Of a stretch of 64,000 nucleotides of DNA, positions 17,486 to 25,196 are shown piece after piece. Below the pieces are notes generated by a model that was not told the DNA's origin, ran no database searches, and saw nothing but the letters and a program-made list of their open reading frames with translations. The stretch comes from Streptomyces liangshanensis. GTDB lineage: Bacteria > Actinomycetota > Actinomycetes > Streptomycetales > Streptomycetaceae. Numbering within the stretch: position 1 is the stretch's first letter; every line of letters begins with the position of its first letter. Where the stretch lies: contig NZ_CP050177.1 of NCBI RefSeq assembly GCF_011694815.1, forward strand, positions 4,037,001 through 4,101,000, written 5' to 3'. The position numbers and the translations under genes are program-made.

Positions 17486-19630
17486 TCAGCCGATCTTTAC
17501 GTTCTTGTCGACGGTGATCTGGTCGATGTCGGAGGTCCGTACGGTCACCTGGAGCTTCCAGACTCCCGGCATCGGGAGCTGTACCCCGTCCGCGCTCCAG
17601 TGTCCGGCGGCGAACCGCTCCGGGACGATCGGCAGGGGGCCGATCTTCTGCGAGGTCAGGGTGAAGGCCACCTTCACCTCGGGTACGTCGAGGGGCTGGC
17701 CGTCCGGCCCGTCTATGTACAGGTGCATGAGGTTGGCGCCGGACGTGCCGGGGTCGAGGGTGACCTGCACCGTGCCCTTGCCCTTCACGCCGCCGGTGTC
17801 GAAGGGCAGGGTGACGTCGAGGGGCCCGGCGGTCGCGGGCGCGCTGGCGGAGGCGCCGGTCCGGTTCGCCTCCTCCTCGGCGGTACGGCCGGGCTCGGTC
17901 GACGTCAACACTGTCGTGACGGCGAGGAGTACGACGGCGACGCCTGCCTCCGCGAGGACGGAACGGCGGAGTCCGGAACGTTCGGTGTCGGCGTCGCGCA
18001 GTCGCTTTTGGCGAGCTGTCGCCATCGCGGCTTGCTGGCGGGCGAGCTGGGCAATCCTATGAGTATCGCCCACCGCGGGGGTGCTCGCGGTGACGGTCTC
18101 GGACCGGGTCCCCTGTCCGGTCGTGGTCTCCGACCCCGACTCGCTCTCCGCTCCGGTTCTGCCCGCCGCTTCGGCGCCGGCCAGGACCGCGGCCCCAGAC
18201 CCGTTCCCAGCCGCGGCCTTCGCATCCACCTCGACATCCGCCCGCGCGTCGGTCTCCGCTCCGGTCCCTGCACCGGGCTTTGCCCCGACCTCCGCCCCGA
18301 CCCCTGTTCCGGCGTCAGCTCCGGACTCCGTTCCGGCCTCCGCAGGGACCTCGGCCGGCTCTCCCAGGCGCGCTGTCCACCTGCGGGAGAAGAAGGCGAT
18401 GGCGACCATGACGGCGACCAGCCCGACCTTGACCAGAAGGAGTTGCCCGTATGACGTACCCCCGAGCGCCGACCACGACCCGACCTGCCGCCAGGACTGG
18501 TAGAGCCCGGTCGAGGCGAGGACGACGACGCTGACGAAGGCGGTGCGGGAGAAGCGCCGTACGGCGGCGCCCGCGATGGAGGGCCCTCGGTACAGCGCGA
18601 CGAGCAGCGCCGTCAGGCCGCCCAGCCAGATCGCCACCGCCAGCAGGTGCAGGACGTCCACCGGCATGGCGAGACCGGTCTGGATCCCGGTCGACGCGTG
18701 CTCGGAGAGCGCCCAGGTGGCGGCGATGCCGGCCGCGACCACCACGCCGCCGACGGCGAGTCCGAAGGTGAGGTCCTTCTTCTCCTTCGCCTCTTCCTCG
18801 GTCGCGGGTGTTCCCCGCCGGGCGTACGCACCGAAGAGGACGGCCACGAAGAGCGCGGCGGCGCCGAGGAGGAGCAGCCGGGAGACGAGGGCGGTGCCGG
18901 CCTTGGTGGTGAGGACGTCCCGGAGTCCGCCCAGGTCGAAGGCGTCGGCCAGTTTGCCGGAGCCGGTATAGGGGGTGCGGAGCAGGAGGAGGACAAGCGT
19001 GGCGGCGGTGAGGGCGATCCAGCCCTGGACGACGAGCCGTTGCAGCGGCCGGACGGACGCGCCGCGCGGCCAGCTGCCGAGGACGAAGGCCGAACCACCG
19101 ACGAGGAGGATGAAACCGGCGTACGAGACGTAGCGCGCGACGTCGTAGAGGAAGCCGACCAGTCCGCCGCCGACCTTCTCGGTGGGCAGGGTGGCCTCGG
19201 TCTTCGACGGGGCGCCGATGGAGAAGGTGAAGGCGCCCGAGACGGGGTGGCTGTCGGCCGAGACGGCCTGCCAGGCGACGGTGTAGGTGCCGTCGGGCAG
19301 ACCGGCGTGCAGGTCCACGGCGTAGGTGACGGTGCTGCCGCGGCTCAGGTTCCGGATCTTCTGGGTGTCGACCCGTTTGTTGCTCGGGTCCAGGACGCGG
19401 ATCGAGTTGTCGCTCAGGGCGACCTGCTCGGAGAAGGTGAGGGCGACGTCCTTGGGGGCGGTGGCGACCACCGCCCCGTCCTCGGGGGTGCTGCCGGTGA
19501 GCGCGGCGTGTGCCGACGCCGTGCCGGACAGCACGGTGAAGACGGTGCCGAGCAGCACGGTGGCGACGAGCAGCAGTCGCACGAGTGGTGCGGCCGGTGC
19601 GGCTCCGAAGCGCGGGGCGGTGGTCGTCAT
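17486..19630 (-). CDS. CopC-CopD fusion with YtkA-like C-terminus
   Basis: 714 residues. After a signal peptide ending ASA, the mature protein begins HAALTGSTPEDG, a CopC domain with copper ligands at the N-terminal His and in ADSHPVSG. About nine membrane spans (roughly 155-405) form the CopD part. Residues about 405-530 are a low-complexity Ala/Gly/Glu/Thr insert, then one further span and a YtkA/FixH-like beta domain (about 600-714). Role: copper binding outside and import or handling across the membrane. It is 13 bases after the PCu(A)C gene and 4 bases before dtpA. The soluble insert is unusual for the family. Confidence 0.9.
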   Translation of the reverse strand: MTTTAPRFGAAPAAPLVRLLLVATVLLGTVFTVLSGTASAHAALTGSTPEDGAVVATAPKDVALTFSEQVALSDNSIRVLDPSNKRVDTQKIRNLSRGSTVTYAVDLHAGLPDGTYTVAWQAVSADSHPVSGAFTFSIGAPSKTEATLPTEKVGGGLVGFLYDVARYVSYAGFILLVGGSAFVLGSWPRGASVRPLQRLVVQGWIALTAATLVLLLLRTPYTGSGKLADAFDLGGLRDVLTTKAGTALVSRLLLLGAAALFVAVLFGAYARRGTPATEEEAKEKKDLTFGLAVGGVVVAAGIAATWALSEHASTGIQTGLAMPVDVLHLLAVAIWLGGLTALLVALYRGPSIAGAAVRRFSRTAFVSVVVLASTGLYQSWRQVGSWSALGGTSYGQLLLVKVGLVAVMVAIAFFSRRWTARLGEPAEVPAEAGTESGADAGTGVGAEVGAKPGAGTGAETDARADVEVDAKAAAGNGSGAAVLAGAEAAGRTGAESESGSETTTGQGTRSETVTASTPAVGDTHRIAQLARQQAAMATARQKRLRDADTERSGLRRSVLAEAGVAVVLLAVTTVLTSTEPGRTAEEEANRTGASASAPATAGPLDVTLPFDTGGVKGKGTVQVTLDPGTSGANLMHLYIDGPDGQPLDVPEVKVAFTLTSQKIGPLPIVPERFAAGHWSADGVQLPMPGVWKLQVTVRTSDIDQITVDKNVKIG

Positions 19631-19643
19631 GGTGTTCAGTCCC

Positions 19644-20189
19644 TCAGTTCTGCGCCGGGTTGTACGTGGTCTCCTTCACGGGAAGCTCGACCTTGATCGG
19701 GTCGGCCTTCTCGAAGTGCAGCTCGATGCCGATCTGCTGGCCTTGCTTCGGCTGCTGCTTGAGCTTGGCGAACATGATGTGGCTCCCGCCGCGGGCGAGA
19801 TCCAGGGTGCCGCCCGCCGGGATGGCGAAGGACGTCACCTCCACCATCTTCTGGTCCTCGGTCTTGTGGATGGTGATGTCGTTGGAGAGAGAGCTGGTGA
19901 CGGAGGTGAGTTTGTCGGCGGCGCCGCCGCTGTTGGTGACGACCAGGAAGGCGGCCGCGAGGTCACTGACCGGGCGGGGCATGTAGGCCCCGCTGACCTT
20001 CAGTTCGGGCGACTTCGAGGAGGTGGACGATCCGGACGAGCAGCCGACGAGTATCAGCGCGAGTGCCAGGGCGGAGGTGAGGCCGCCGGCGATCACGAGG
20101 CGCGGCGACGTCCGCTGGGCCGGCGCCGGTGCCGCTGCCGAAGCCCCTGCCGACGCGGGCGCCGGTGCCGGGTCGGCGTCCCCCGTCAC
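19644..20189 (-). CDS. PCu(A)C copper chaperone
   Basis: 181 residues. A cytoplasmic Pro/Ala-rich leader precedes a membrane span and lipobox-like ILVGC, so it is probably a lipoprotein. The PCu(A)C domain contains the copper(I) site: IHKTEDQKM followed by SHIMF, the H-x-M and Met ligands of the family. It delivers Cu(I) to the CuA centre of cytochrome c oxidase together with Sco. The GTG start at 20187-20189 overlaps the sco stop as GTGA. The equivalent S. lividans protein is called ECuC. Confidence 0.9.
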   Translation of the reverse strand: MTGDADPAPAPASAGASAAAPAPAQRTSPRLVIAGGLTSALALALILVGCSSGSSTSSKSPELKVSGAYMPRPVSDLAAAFLVVTNSGGAADKLTSVTSSLSNDITIHKTEDQKMVEVTSFAIPAGGTLDLARGGSHIMFAKLKQQPKQGQQIGIELHFEKADPIKVELPVKETTYNPAQN

Positions 20190-20845
20190 GGGTTCTCTCC
20201 CTTGATGATCTTCGGGAGGTCCTTCGCGTAGTCGTCCGAGGACGCGTCGTCGCCGTACAGGAGGTACCCGTCGTTGGTCTTCGGCGAGAACGCGATGACC
20301 TGTGCGCCGTGCATGGAGACGACGGTGCCGTCCTTGTTCGTCGTCGCCGGGTCGATGCCGATGCCGATGCTGCGCGCGCCGGCCTGGATGGTCTTGAAGT
20401 CTCCGGTGAGCCCGACGAAGGACGGATCGCCCGCGGCGGGCAGCCACTTGGCGAGCGACGCGGGGGTGTCCCTGGCCGGGTCGGTGGTGACGAACACGAC
20501 CTGGAGCTTGTCCTGGTCGGCCTTGGGGAGGGACTTCTTGGCGATGGCGATGTTGCTCATCGTGGTCGGGCAGACGTCCGGGCAGTTGGTGTAGCCGAAG
20601 TAGATGAGCGTGGCCTTGCCCTTGGTCCGCTCGCGGAAGTCGTAGGGCTTGCCCTTGGTGTCCGTGAGGACGAAGTCGGGCTTGGCGAAGGGCTGGTCGA
20701 GGACGGTCGCGGCCTTGGTCTTCGGCTGCATGGAGATGTCGGCGATCGGTTTGGCGGCGTCGCTGCCGCCGTCGCCGCACGCGGTGAGGGTGAGTGCCGT
20801 CAGGACCGCGAGGGCGGCGGCGGTGGACACGGTCTTCTTACGCAT
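20186..20845 (-). CDS. SCO1/SenC-family copper-binding lipoprotein
   Basis: 219 residues. The N-terminus MRKKTVSTAAALAVLTALT ending LTAC is a lipoprotein signal. The thioredoxin-like domain has the copper-binding CxxxC in FGYTNCPDVCPTTM and a His in VSMHGAQVIAF, plus VFVTTDPARDTP typical of Sco proteins. It assists assembly of the CuA site of cytochrome c oxidase on the outer face of the membrane. It is first of four tightly packed genes (sco, PCu(A)C, copCD, dtpA). The ATG at 20843-20845 is chosen because the signal sequence begins there. Confidence 0.92.
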   Translation of the reverse strand: MRKKTVSTAAALAVLTALTLTACGDGGSDAAKPIADISMQPKTKAATVLDQPFAKPDFVLTDTKGKPYDFRERTKGKATLIYFGYTNCPDVCPTTMSNIAIAKKSLPKADQDKLQVVFVTTDPARDTPASLAKWLPAAGDPSFVGLTGDFKTIQAGARSIGIGIDPATTNKDGTVVSMHGAQVIAFSPKTNDGYLLYGDDASSDDYAKDLPKIIKGENP

Positions 20846-20972
20846 GGGAGGTGTTTCCTGGTCGAGGGGTGCGGGAGGCCGGCACCGGGCACGCGGGTCC
20901 GTGAGGGCCTGGGGCGGTGGATCGCCGGGACGCGGCGTGTGTCCGTACGCGGAGACGTCGCCGTCTCGCGGC

Positions 20973-21010
20973 GGCGTGACGGCGCGATGTGGCCGTCGCG
21001 CCGTCACGCC
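20973..21010. terminator. Perfect 15-bp stem-loop between ycnI and sco
   Basis: GGCGTGACGGCGCGA at 20973-20987 is exactly complementary to TCGCGCCGTCACGCC at 20996-21010 with an 8-base loop. It lies after the ycnI stop and before the sco start on the minus strand, so it could end the ycnI transcript or attenuate read-through into the copper operon. Confidence 0.65.
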
Positions 21011-21056
21011 ACCACGGCGTCACAGCCCCGCGTGCCGAGGGTCGGTGGCGGGCGGG

Positions 21057-21830
21057 TCAGGTGGTGGTGCGGCGGCGGCCGGCGAGGACGCCGAAGGCGA
21101 CACCCGCGATGCCGACGACGATGCCGACGACCCCGAGGACACGGGCGGTGGAGTCGCTGGTGTCGCCGGAGGCCGTCTCGGTCTTCGCGGTGGTGTGGGC
21201 CTCACTGCCCCCGGCGGCGGACTTGGCGGTGGCGTTCGTGGCCGGCGCGCCGTGCTCGTCCTCGGTGGCGGCGGTCAGCTTGAGGACGGGCGCCGGGTTC
21301 TCGGGCTCGGCCGCGCCTTCCTTCTGCTCCTCGATCCACCGGACGACCTCCTTGTTGGAGTACGTCTGGATGGCCTTGAACACCAACTGGTCGGTGTCCT
21401 CGGGCAGCTGGCTGAGGGAGACGGGGAAGAGCTGGAACTGGCCGGCCGGGGTCCCGCCGCCGGGGTTCGCCGTCCAGGTGACCTTGGAGACCGCCTCGGT
21501 GATCTGGCTGCCGTGCAGCTCCAGCGGCTTGGCCAGCTTGGCCTTGGTGACGACGATCTTCCAGCCCGGGATGGGCTCCGGCATCACGGAGGCCAGCGGG
21601 TGGTCGGCGGGGATGTTCACCTCCAGCTGGGTGGTGTTGGCGTCGTCACGCTCGTTGGGGACCTTGAAGTTGACGATGGCCGAACCGCCCTTGGCGGCCA
21701 CGCCTAGCGGCTGCACGCTCACGTGCGCGGACGCAGGCCCCGCCAGCAGCAGGACGGCCGAGGCGGCGACGCCGCCGGCGACGGTGACACGGACGAGGTT
21801 CGAACCGGAGAACTTCTTGGCTGGGAACAC
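21057..21830 (-). CDS. ycnI: YcnI-family (DUF1775) copper-binding membrane protein
   Basis: 257 residues. The signal peptide ends at GPASA and the mature protein starts with His (HVSVQPLG), the copper-ligand pattern of DUF1775/YcnI; the conserved Trp in PGWKIVV is also present. A Thr/Ala/Glu-rich stalk (about 190-230) leads to a C-terminal membrane span VLGVVGIVVGIAGVAFGVLAG and Arg residues, placing the domain outside the cell. The start is uncertain: the GTG at 21828-21830 has GGAG six bases upstream; another in-frame GTG at 21840-21842 has none. It precedes the sco operon, consistent with copper handling. Confidence 0.85.
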   Translation of the reverse strand: MFPAKKFSGSNLVRVTVAGGVAASAVLLLAGPASAHVSVQPLGVAAKGGSAIVNFKVPNERDDANTTQLEVNIPADHPLASVMPEPIPGWKIVVTKAKLAKPLELHGSQITEAVSKVTWTANPGGGTPAGQFQLFPVSLSQLPEDTDQLVFKAIQTYSNKEVVRWIEEQKEGAAEPENPAPVLKLTAATEDEHGAPATNATAKSAAGGSEAHTTAKTETASGDTSDSTARVLGVVGIVVGIAGVAFGVLAGRRRTTT

Positions 21831-21949
21831 GGAACACTCCACGGTGTGATGAGAAGCCAGTGATCATGAGAGCGAGCGGATGCGGTCGCGTGGGGAGGAC
21901 ACGCGACGGCATGGCGACCACACCCCCGTGCCGAGCGGAGTGCGTCGCG

Positions 21950-22777
21950 TCAGGCGGCGAGAGCGAGGCCGGCCGGCGGCCCGCGCCTGATCACTGTGTG
22001 CTGGAGTGTCTCCCCGGCCGGTACCGGCGGGGGGCCGTACGAGGCACGCGGCGGACGCGGCCCCCGGGCGGGCGCGCTTGGCAGTCCGGCGCGCAGGGCC
22101 CGTACGAGAGAGAGCGCGGCGCGCAGGGAGCGCAGTTGGGCGTTCTCCCTGACCTCGCCAATGCCCTGCGCCGAGAGCCGGACGAGCCGGAGCAGGGCGA
22201 GGTCGCCGTGGCGCAGGAGCCAGCCGGTCGCGAGCGCGGCCAGCAGGTGTCCGACCACCATCGGGAGGGAGGGCAGCAGCCCGTCCGCGGAGGCCATGGG
22301 GCCGACGCCCATCACCATGACGTGGGCGCCGTGCCCGGCGGCCATGCCGGTCCCGGTGCCGTGGCCGGTGAGGCTGATCCCGGCGTCGGAGACGATCCGT
22401 TGCGCGTCCACCGGACTCAGCGAGGCGGGGCCCGCGCCGCAGACCAGCTTCGCGGCCATCCTGATGAGCGCGTCGTTGGTGCCCGAGCCCATGGGCATCG
22501 TCATGGTCTGTTGCCCGAAGCCGAAGAGGGTGTGCAGCGCGAGCTGTCCACCCGTCAGGGCCGCGACGATGGTGGGGGTCGAGCGCGCGCGTCCGGCGAG
22601 CGGCGCGATGACCGCGAAGACTCCCAGGAAGCCGAGGACCAGGGTCCACCAGGGGACCGGGGCGCAGGCGGCCAGGACGTGACCCGTCGCGGACAGCACG
22701 ACGCAGACCGCGGTGAACACCGCGGTCCTCAGCAGCCGCGGGGCGGCTACGGCGCGAGCGACGTGATCGGACGACAT
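21950..22777 (-). CDS. Putative integral membrane protein
   Basis: 275 residues, with hydrophobic spans around LRTAVFTAVCVVLSATGHVLAA, WWTLVLGFLGVFAVIAPLAG, ALTGGQLALHTLFGF and SLPMVVGHLLAALATGWLLRHG. The loop between spans three and four is rich in His, Met and Gly (QQTMTMPMGSG; GHGTGTGMAAGHGAHVMVMG), a composition that could bind copper and would fit the neighbouring copper genes, though this is inference. The C-terminal 60 residues are cytoplasmic and Pro/Arg-rich. The ATG at 22775-22777 precedes the first span; the frame is open further upstream through a short tandem repeat. No family recognised. Confidence 0.7.
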   Translation of the reverse strand: MSSDHVARAVAAPRLLRTAVFTAVCVVLSATGHVLAACAPVPWWTLVLGFLGVFAVIAPLAGRARSTPTIVAALTGGQLALHTLFGFGQQTMTMPMGSGTNDALIRMAAKLVCGAGPASLSPVDAQRIVSDAGISLTGHGTGTGMAAGHGAHVMVMGVGPMASADGLLPSLPMVVGHLLAALATGWLLRHGDLALLRLVRLSAQGIGEVRENAQLRSLRAALSLVRALRAGLPSAPARGPRPPRASYGPPPVPAGETLQHTVIRRGPPAGLALAA

Positions 22778-22880
22778 GGCCGGGTCATCATCGCACTGCG
22801 CCCCCGCGCGCCGCAGGGCAGGTCCGGAAGGTCGCTCTCTGTCCGGGTTCCCCGTCAGGGTTCGCCGTCCCGGCTCCGCG

Positions 22881-22920
22881 CGCCGCATACACCGCCGCAT
22901 ACACCGCCGCATACACCGCC
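22881..22920. repeat. 12-bp tandem repeat, 3.3 copies
   Basis: The unit CGCCGCATACAC is repeated exactly three times followed by CGCC, in the gap between the membrane-protein gene and the divergent ATP-binding protein gene. It lies about 100 bases upstream of both starts and might affect their promoters. Confidence 0.8.
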
Positions 22921-23053
22921 GTCCCCCGTCCACGCGTCCGCCGAACGGGGGGCATTGGGGCCCATCGGGGCCATCCGATCGTCCAGGTGCTTACGGCACG
23001 GCGCGAAGGGCAATACGTATCGGTATGTCGAGCCGTGGCCTGGAGGCTGGAGC

Positions 23054-23590
23054 ATGAGCATCTGGTGGTCTCTGCACCTGCGGCGCGAAGCCGCGAGCGT
23101 TCCGCTGGCCCGGCGCCTGCTCCTCGGCACCATGGAGACCGCGGGCGTCGACCCGGACGTCTCGTTCGACCTGTCCGTCGCGCTCACCGAGGCCTGCGCC
23201 AACGCCGTCGAGCACGGCGGCGACGGACGGCCCGGGGAGGCGCCGGGGGCGTACCAGGTGACGGCCTATCTGGACGGCGAGAAGTGCCGTATCGAGGTGG
23301 CGGATTCCGGGCCGGGCTTTCCCGCGCGGCGCATGACGCGGCGTACCACGCAGGTCGGCGCGGCCACGCCGTCCCCGGCCCCCGTCGCCGCGCCGGTCGC
23401 GGCCGGTACGACGGTGACCGCGCCCGTGACCCCGGCACCCGCGCCGACCGCCGAGAGCGGCCGGGGGCTGTGCCTGATCGAGCAGCTCGCCGACCACGTG
23501 TACTTCCGCAACCGGCCGGGCCGCGGGGCCGTGGTCAGCTTCGACAAGATCCTCAAGTGGCGGGAGGGCGCCCTGCTCCGCGCCATGTGA
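23054..23590 (+). CDS. ATP-binding protein (anti-sigma/serine-kinase-like HATPase)
   Basis: 178 residues. A GHKL ATPase fold with N-box LTEACANAVEHG, G1 VADSGPGFP and G2 GRGLCLIEQLAD, as in RsbW/SpoIIAB-type regulators so frequent in Streptomyces. A Pro/Ala/Val/Thr-rich insert (about 105-135) separates G1 from G2. Such proteins bind and may phosphorylate anti-sigma antagonists; the partner is unknown, though a SpoIIE-type phosphatase gene lies 1.6 kb away. ATG at 23054 follows GGAGGCTGGAGC. The palindrome ATACGTAT at 23013-23020 lies in its probable promoter. Confidence 0.85.
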   Translation: MSIWWSLHLRREAASVPLARRLLLGTMETAGVDPDVSFDLSVALTEACANAVEHGGDGRPGEAPGAYQVTAYLDGEKCRIEVADSGPGFPARRMTRRTTQVGAATPSPAPVAAPVAAGTTVTAPVTPAPAPTAESGRGLCLIEQLADHVYFRNRPGRGAVVSFDKILKWREGALLRAM

Positions 23591-23629
23591 GCGCGGGGCG
23601 GGACGCCCTCCGCGTACCTCTCCGGGTAC

Positions 23630-25102
23630 CTACTTCTTCAGATCCGCCATCCACGCCTCGACCTCGTCGGCCCGGCGCGGCAGTGCGGCGGACAGGTTCC
23701 GGTTCCCGTCCTCGGTCACGACGAGGTCGTCCTCGATCCGGACCCCGATGCCGCGGTACTCCTCCGGGACCGTCGTGTCGTCCGCCTGGAAGTACAGCCC
23801 CGGCTCGACGGTGAGGCACATCCCGGGCTCCAGCGTCCCGTCGGCGTACGCCTCCCGGCGCGCGGCGGCGCAGTCGTGGACGTCCAGGCCGAGCATGTGG
23901 CCGGTGCCGTGCAGGGTCCAGCGCCGCTGGAGTCCCAGCTCCAGGACCTGCTCCACCGGCCCCTCCAGCAGGCCCCACTCGACGAGCTTCTCGGCGAGCA
24001 CGCGCTGCGAGGCGAGGTGGAAGTCGTGGTACTTGGCGCCGGGTCTGACCGCCGCGATCCCGGCCTCCTGCGCCTCGTACACCGCGTCGTAGACCTTCCG
24101 CTGGATCGCGCTGTAGCGGCCGCCGATCGGGAGGGTACGGGTGACGTCGGCGGTGTAGAGGGTGTGCGTCTCCACGCCGGCGTCGAGGAGGAGCAGGTCG
24201 CCGGAGCGCACGTCGCCGTCGTTGCGTACCCAGTGCAGGGTCGTGGCGTGCGGTCCGGCGGCGCAGATCGAGCCGTAGCCGATGTCGTTGCCCTCGACGC
24301 GGGCCCGCAGGAAGAACGTTCCCTCGATGTAGCGCTCGCTGGTGGCCTCGGCCTTGTCGAGGACCTTCACGACGTCCTCGAAGCCCCGCACGGTCGAGTC
24401 GACGGCCTTCTGGAGCTCGCCGATCTCGAACTCGTCCTTCACCGCGCGCGCCTCGGACAGGTAGACCCGCAACTCCTCGTCGCGCTCGGCCGTGACCTTG
24501 TCGGTCAGCGCGGCCTCCACCGACGCGTCGTGCCCGCGCACGACCCGCACGGGCCCGGTGGCCTCGGCGAGGGTCGCGGCCACCTCGCGTACGTCCTTGG
24601 CGGGAAGGCCCAACAGCTGCTCGGCCTCCGTCAGGGAGTGCCGGCGGCCGACCCACAACTCGCCGTGGCCGTCGAGCCAGAACTCGCCGTTCTCCCGGTT
24701 CGACCGCGGGAGCAGGTAGAGAGCCGCGTCGTGGCCGTCGTCGAGGGCGCCGTTCTTCCGCGGTTCGAGGACGAGGACGCCGTCGTGGGTCTGGTCACCG
24801 GTGAGGTACGTGTACTCGGTGCCGGCCCGGAAGGGGTACTCGGTGTCGTTCGACCGGGTCCTGAGGTTGCCCGCGGGGACCACCAGGCGCTCGCCGGGGA
24901 AGCGCGCGGACAGCGCGGCGCGGCGCGCGGCCGTGTGGGAGGCCTGCGCGATCGGCTCCAGGCCGTGCAGTTCGGTGTCGGCCCAGCCGGACTTCATGTT
25001 GTTCGCGAGCTCGTCGGACACGCCGGAGTACAGACCGTTCTTCCGCTGTTTGATCGGCTTCTCTTCCGCTTCCGGGGTCTCCGGGGGGAGCTCCTCAGCC
25101 AC
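23630..25102 (-). CDS. pepP: Xaa-Pro aminopeptidase (aminopeptidase P)
   Basis: 490 residues. An N-terminal creatinase-like domain (about 60-220, with DTEYPFRAGTEYTYLTG) precedes the M24 catalytic domain, where LLLDAGVETHTLYTADVTRT supplies two metal Asp, LHGTGHMLGLDVHD supplies His, and CLTVEPGLYF and GIGVRIEDDLVV supply two Glu. The enzyme removes N-terminal residues preceding proline. The GTG at 25100-25102 is preceded by GAGGAG, which decides the start. It is convergent with the ATP-binding gene and 94 bases downstream of the phosphatase gene. Confidence 0.95.
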   Translation of the reverse strand: MAEELPPETPEAEEKPIKQRKNGLYSGVSDELANNMKSGWADTELHGLEPIAQASHTAARRAALSARFPGERLVVPAGNLRTRSNDTEYPFRAGTEYTYLTGDQTHDGVLVLEPRKNGALDDGHDAALYLLPRSNRENGEFWLDGHGELWVGRRHSLTEAEQLLGLPAKDVREVAATLAEATGPVRVVRGHDASVEAALTDKVTAERDEELRVYLSEARAVKDEFEIGELQKAVDSTVRGFEDVVKVLDKAEATSERYIEGTFFLRARVEGNDIGYGSICAAGPHATTLHWVRNDGDVRSGDLLLLDAGVETHTLYTADVTRTLPIGGRYSAIQRKVYDAVYEAQEAGIAAVRPGAKYHDFHLASQRVLAEKLVEWGLLEGPVEQVLELGLQRRWTLHGTGHMLGLDVHDCAAARREAYADGTLEPGMCLTVEPGLYFQADDTTVPEEYRGIGVRIEDDLVVTEDGNRNLSAALPRRADEVEAWMADLKK

Positions 25103-25196
25103 GTCTTCTCCTCGACTCGATACGACTCTGGACCATCGTTCCATCGTATGTGCGAAGGAAAGAGGGTCCAGGTCGATGTGACGGGCTTGTGAGCAA

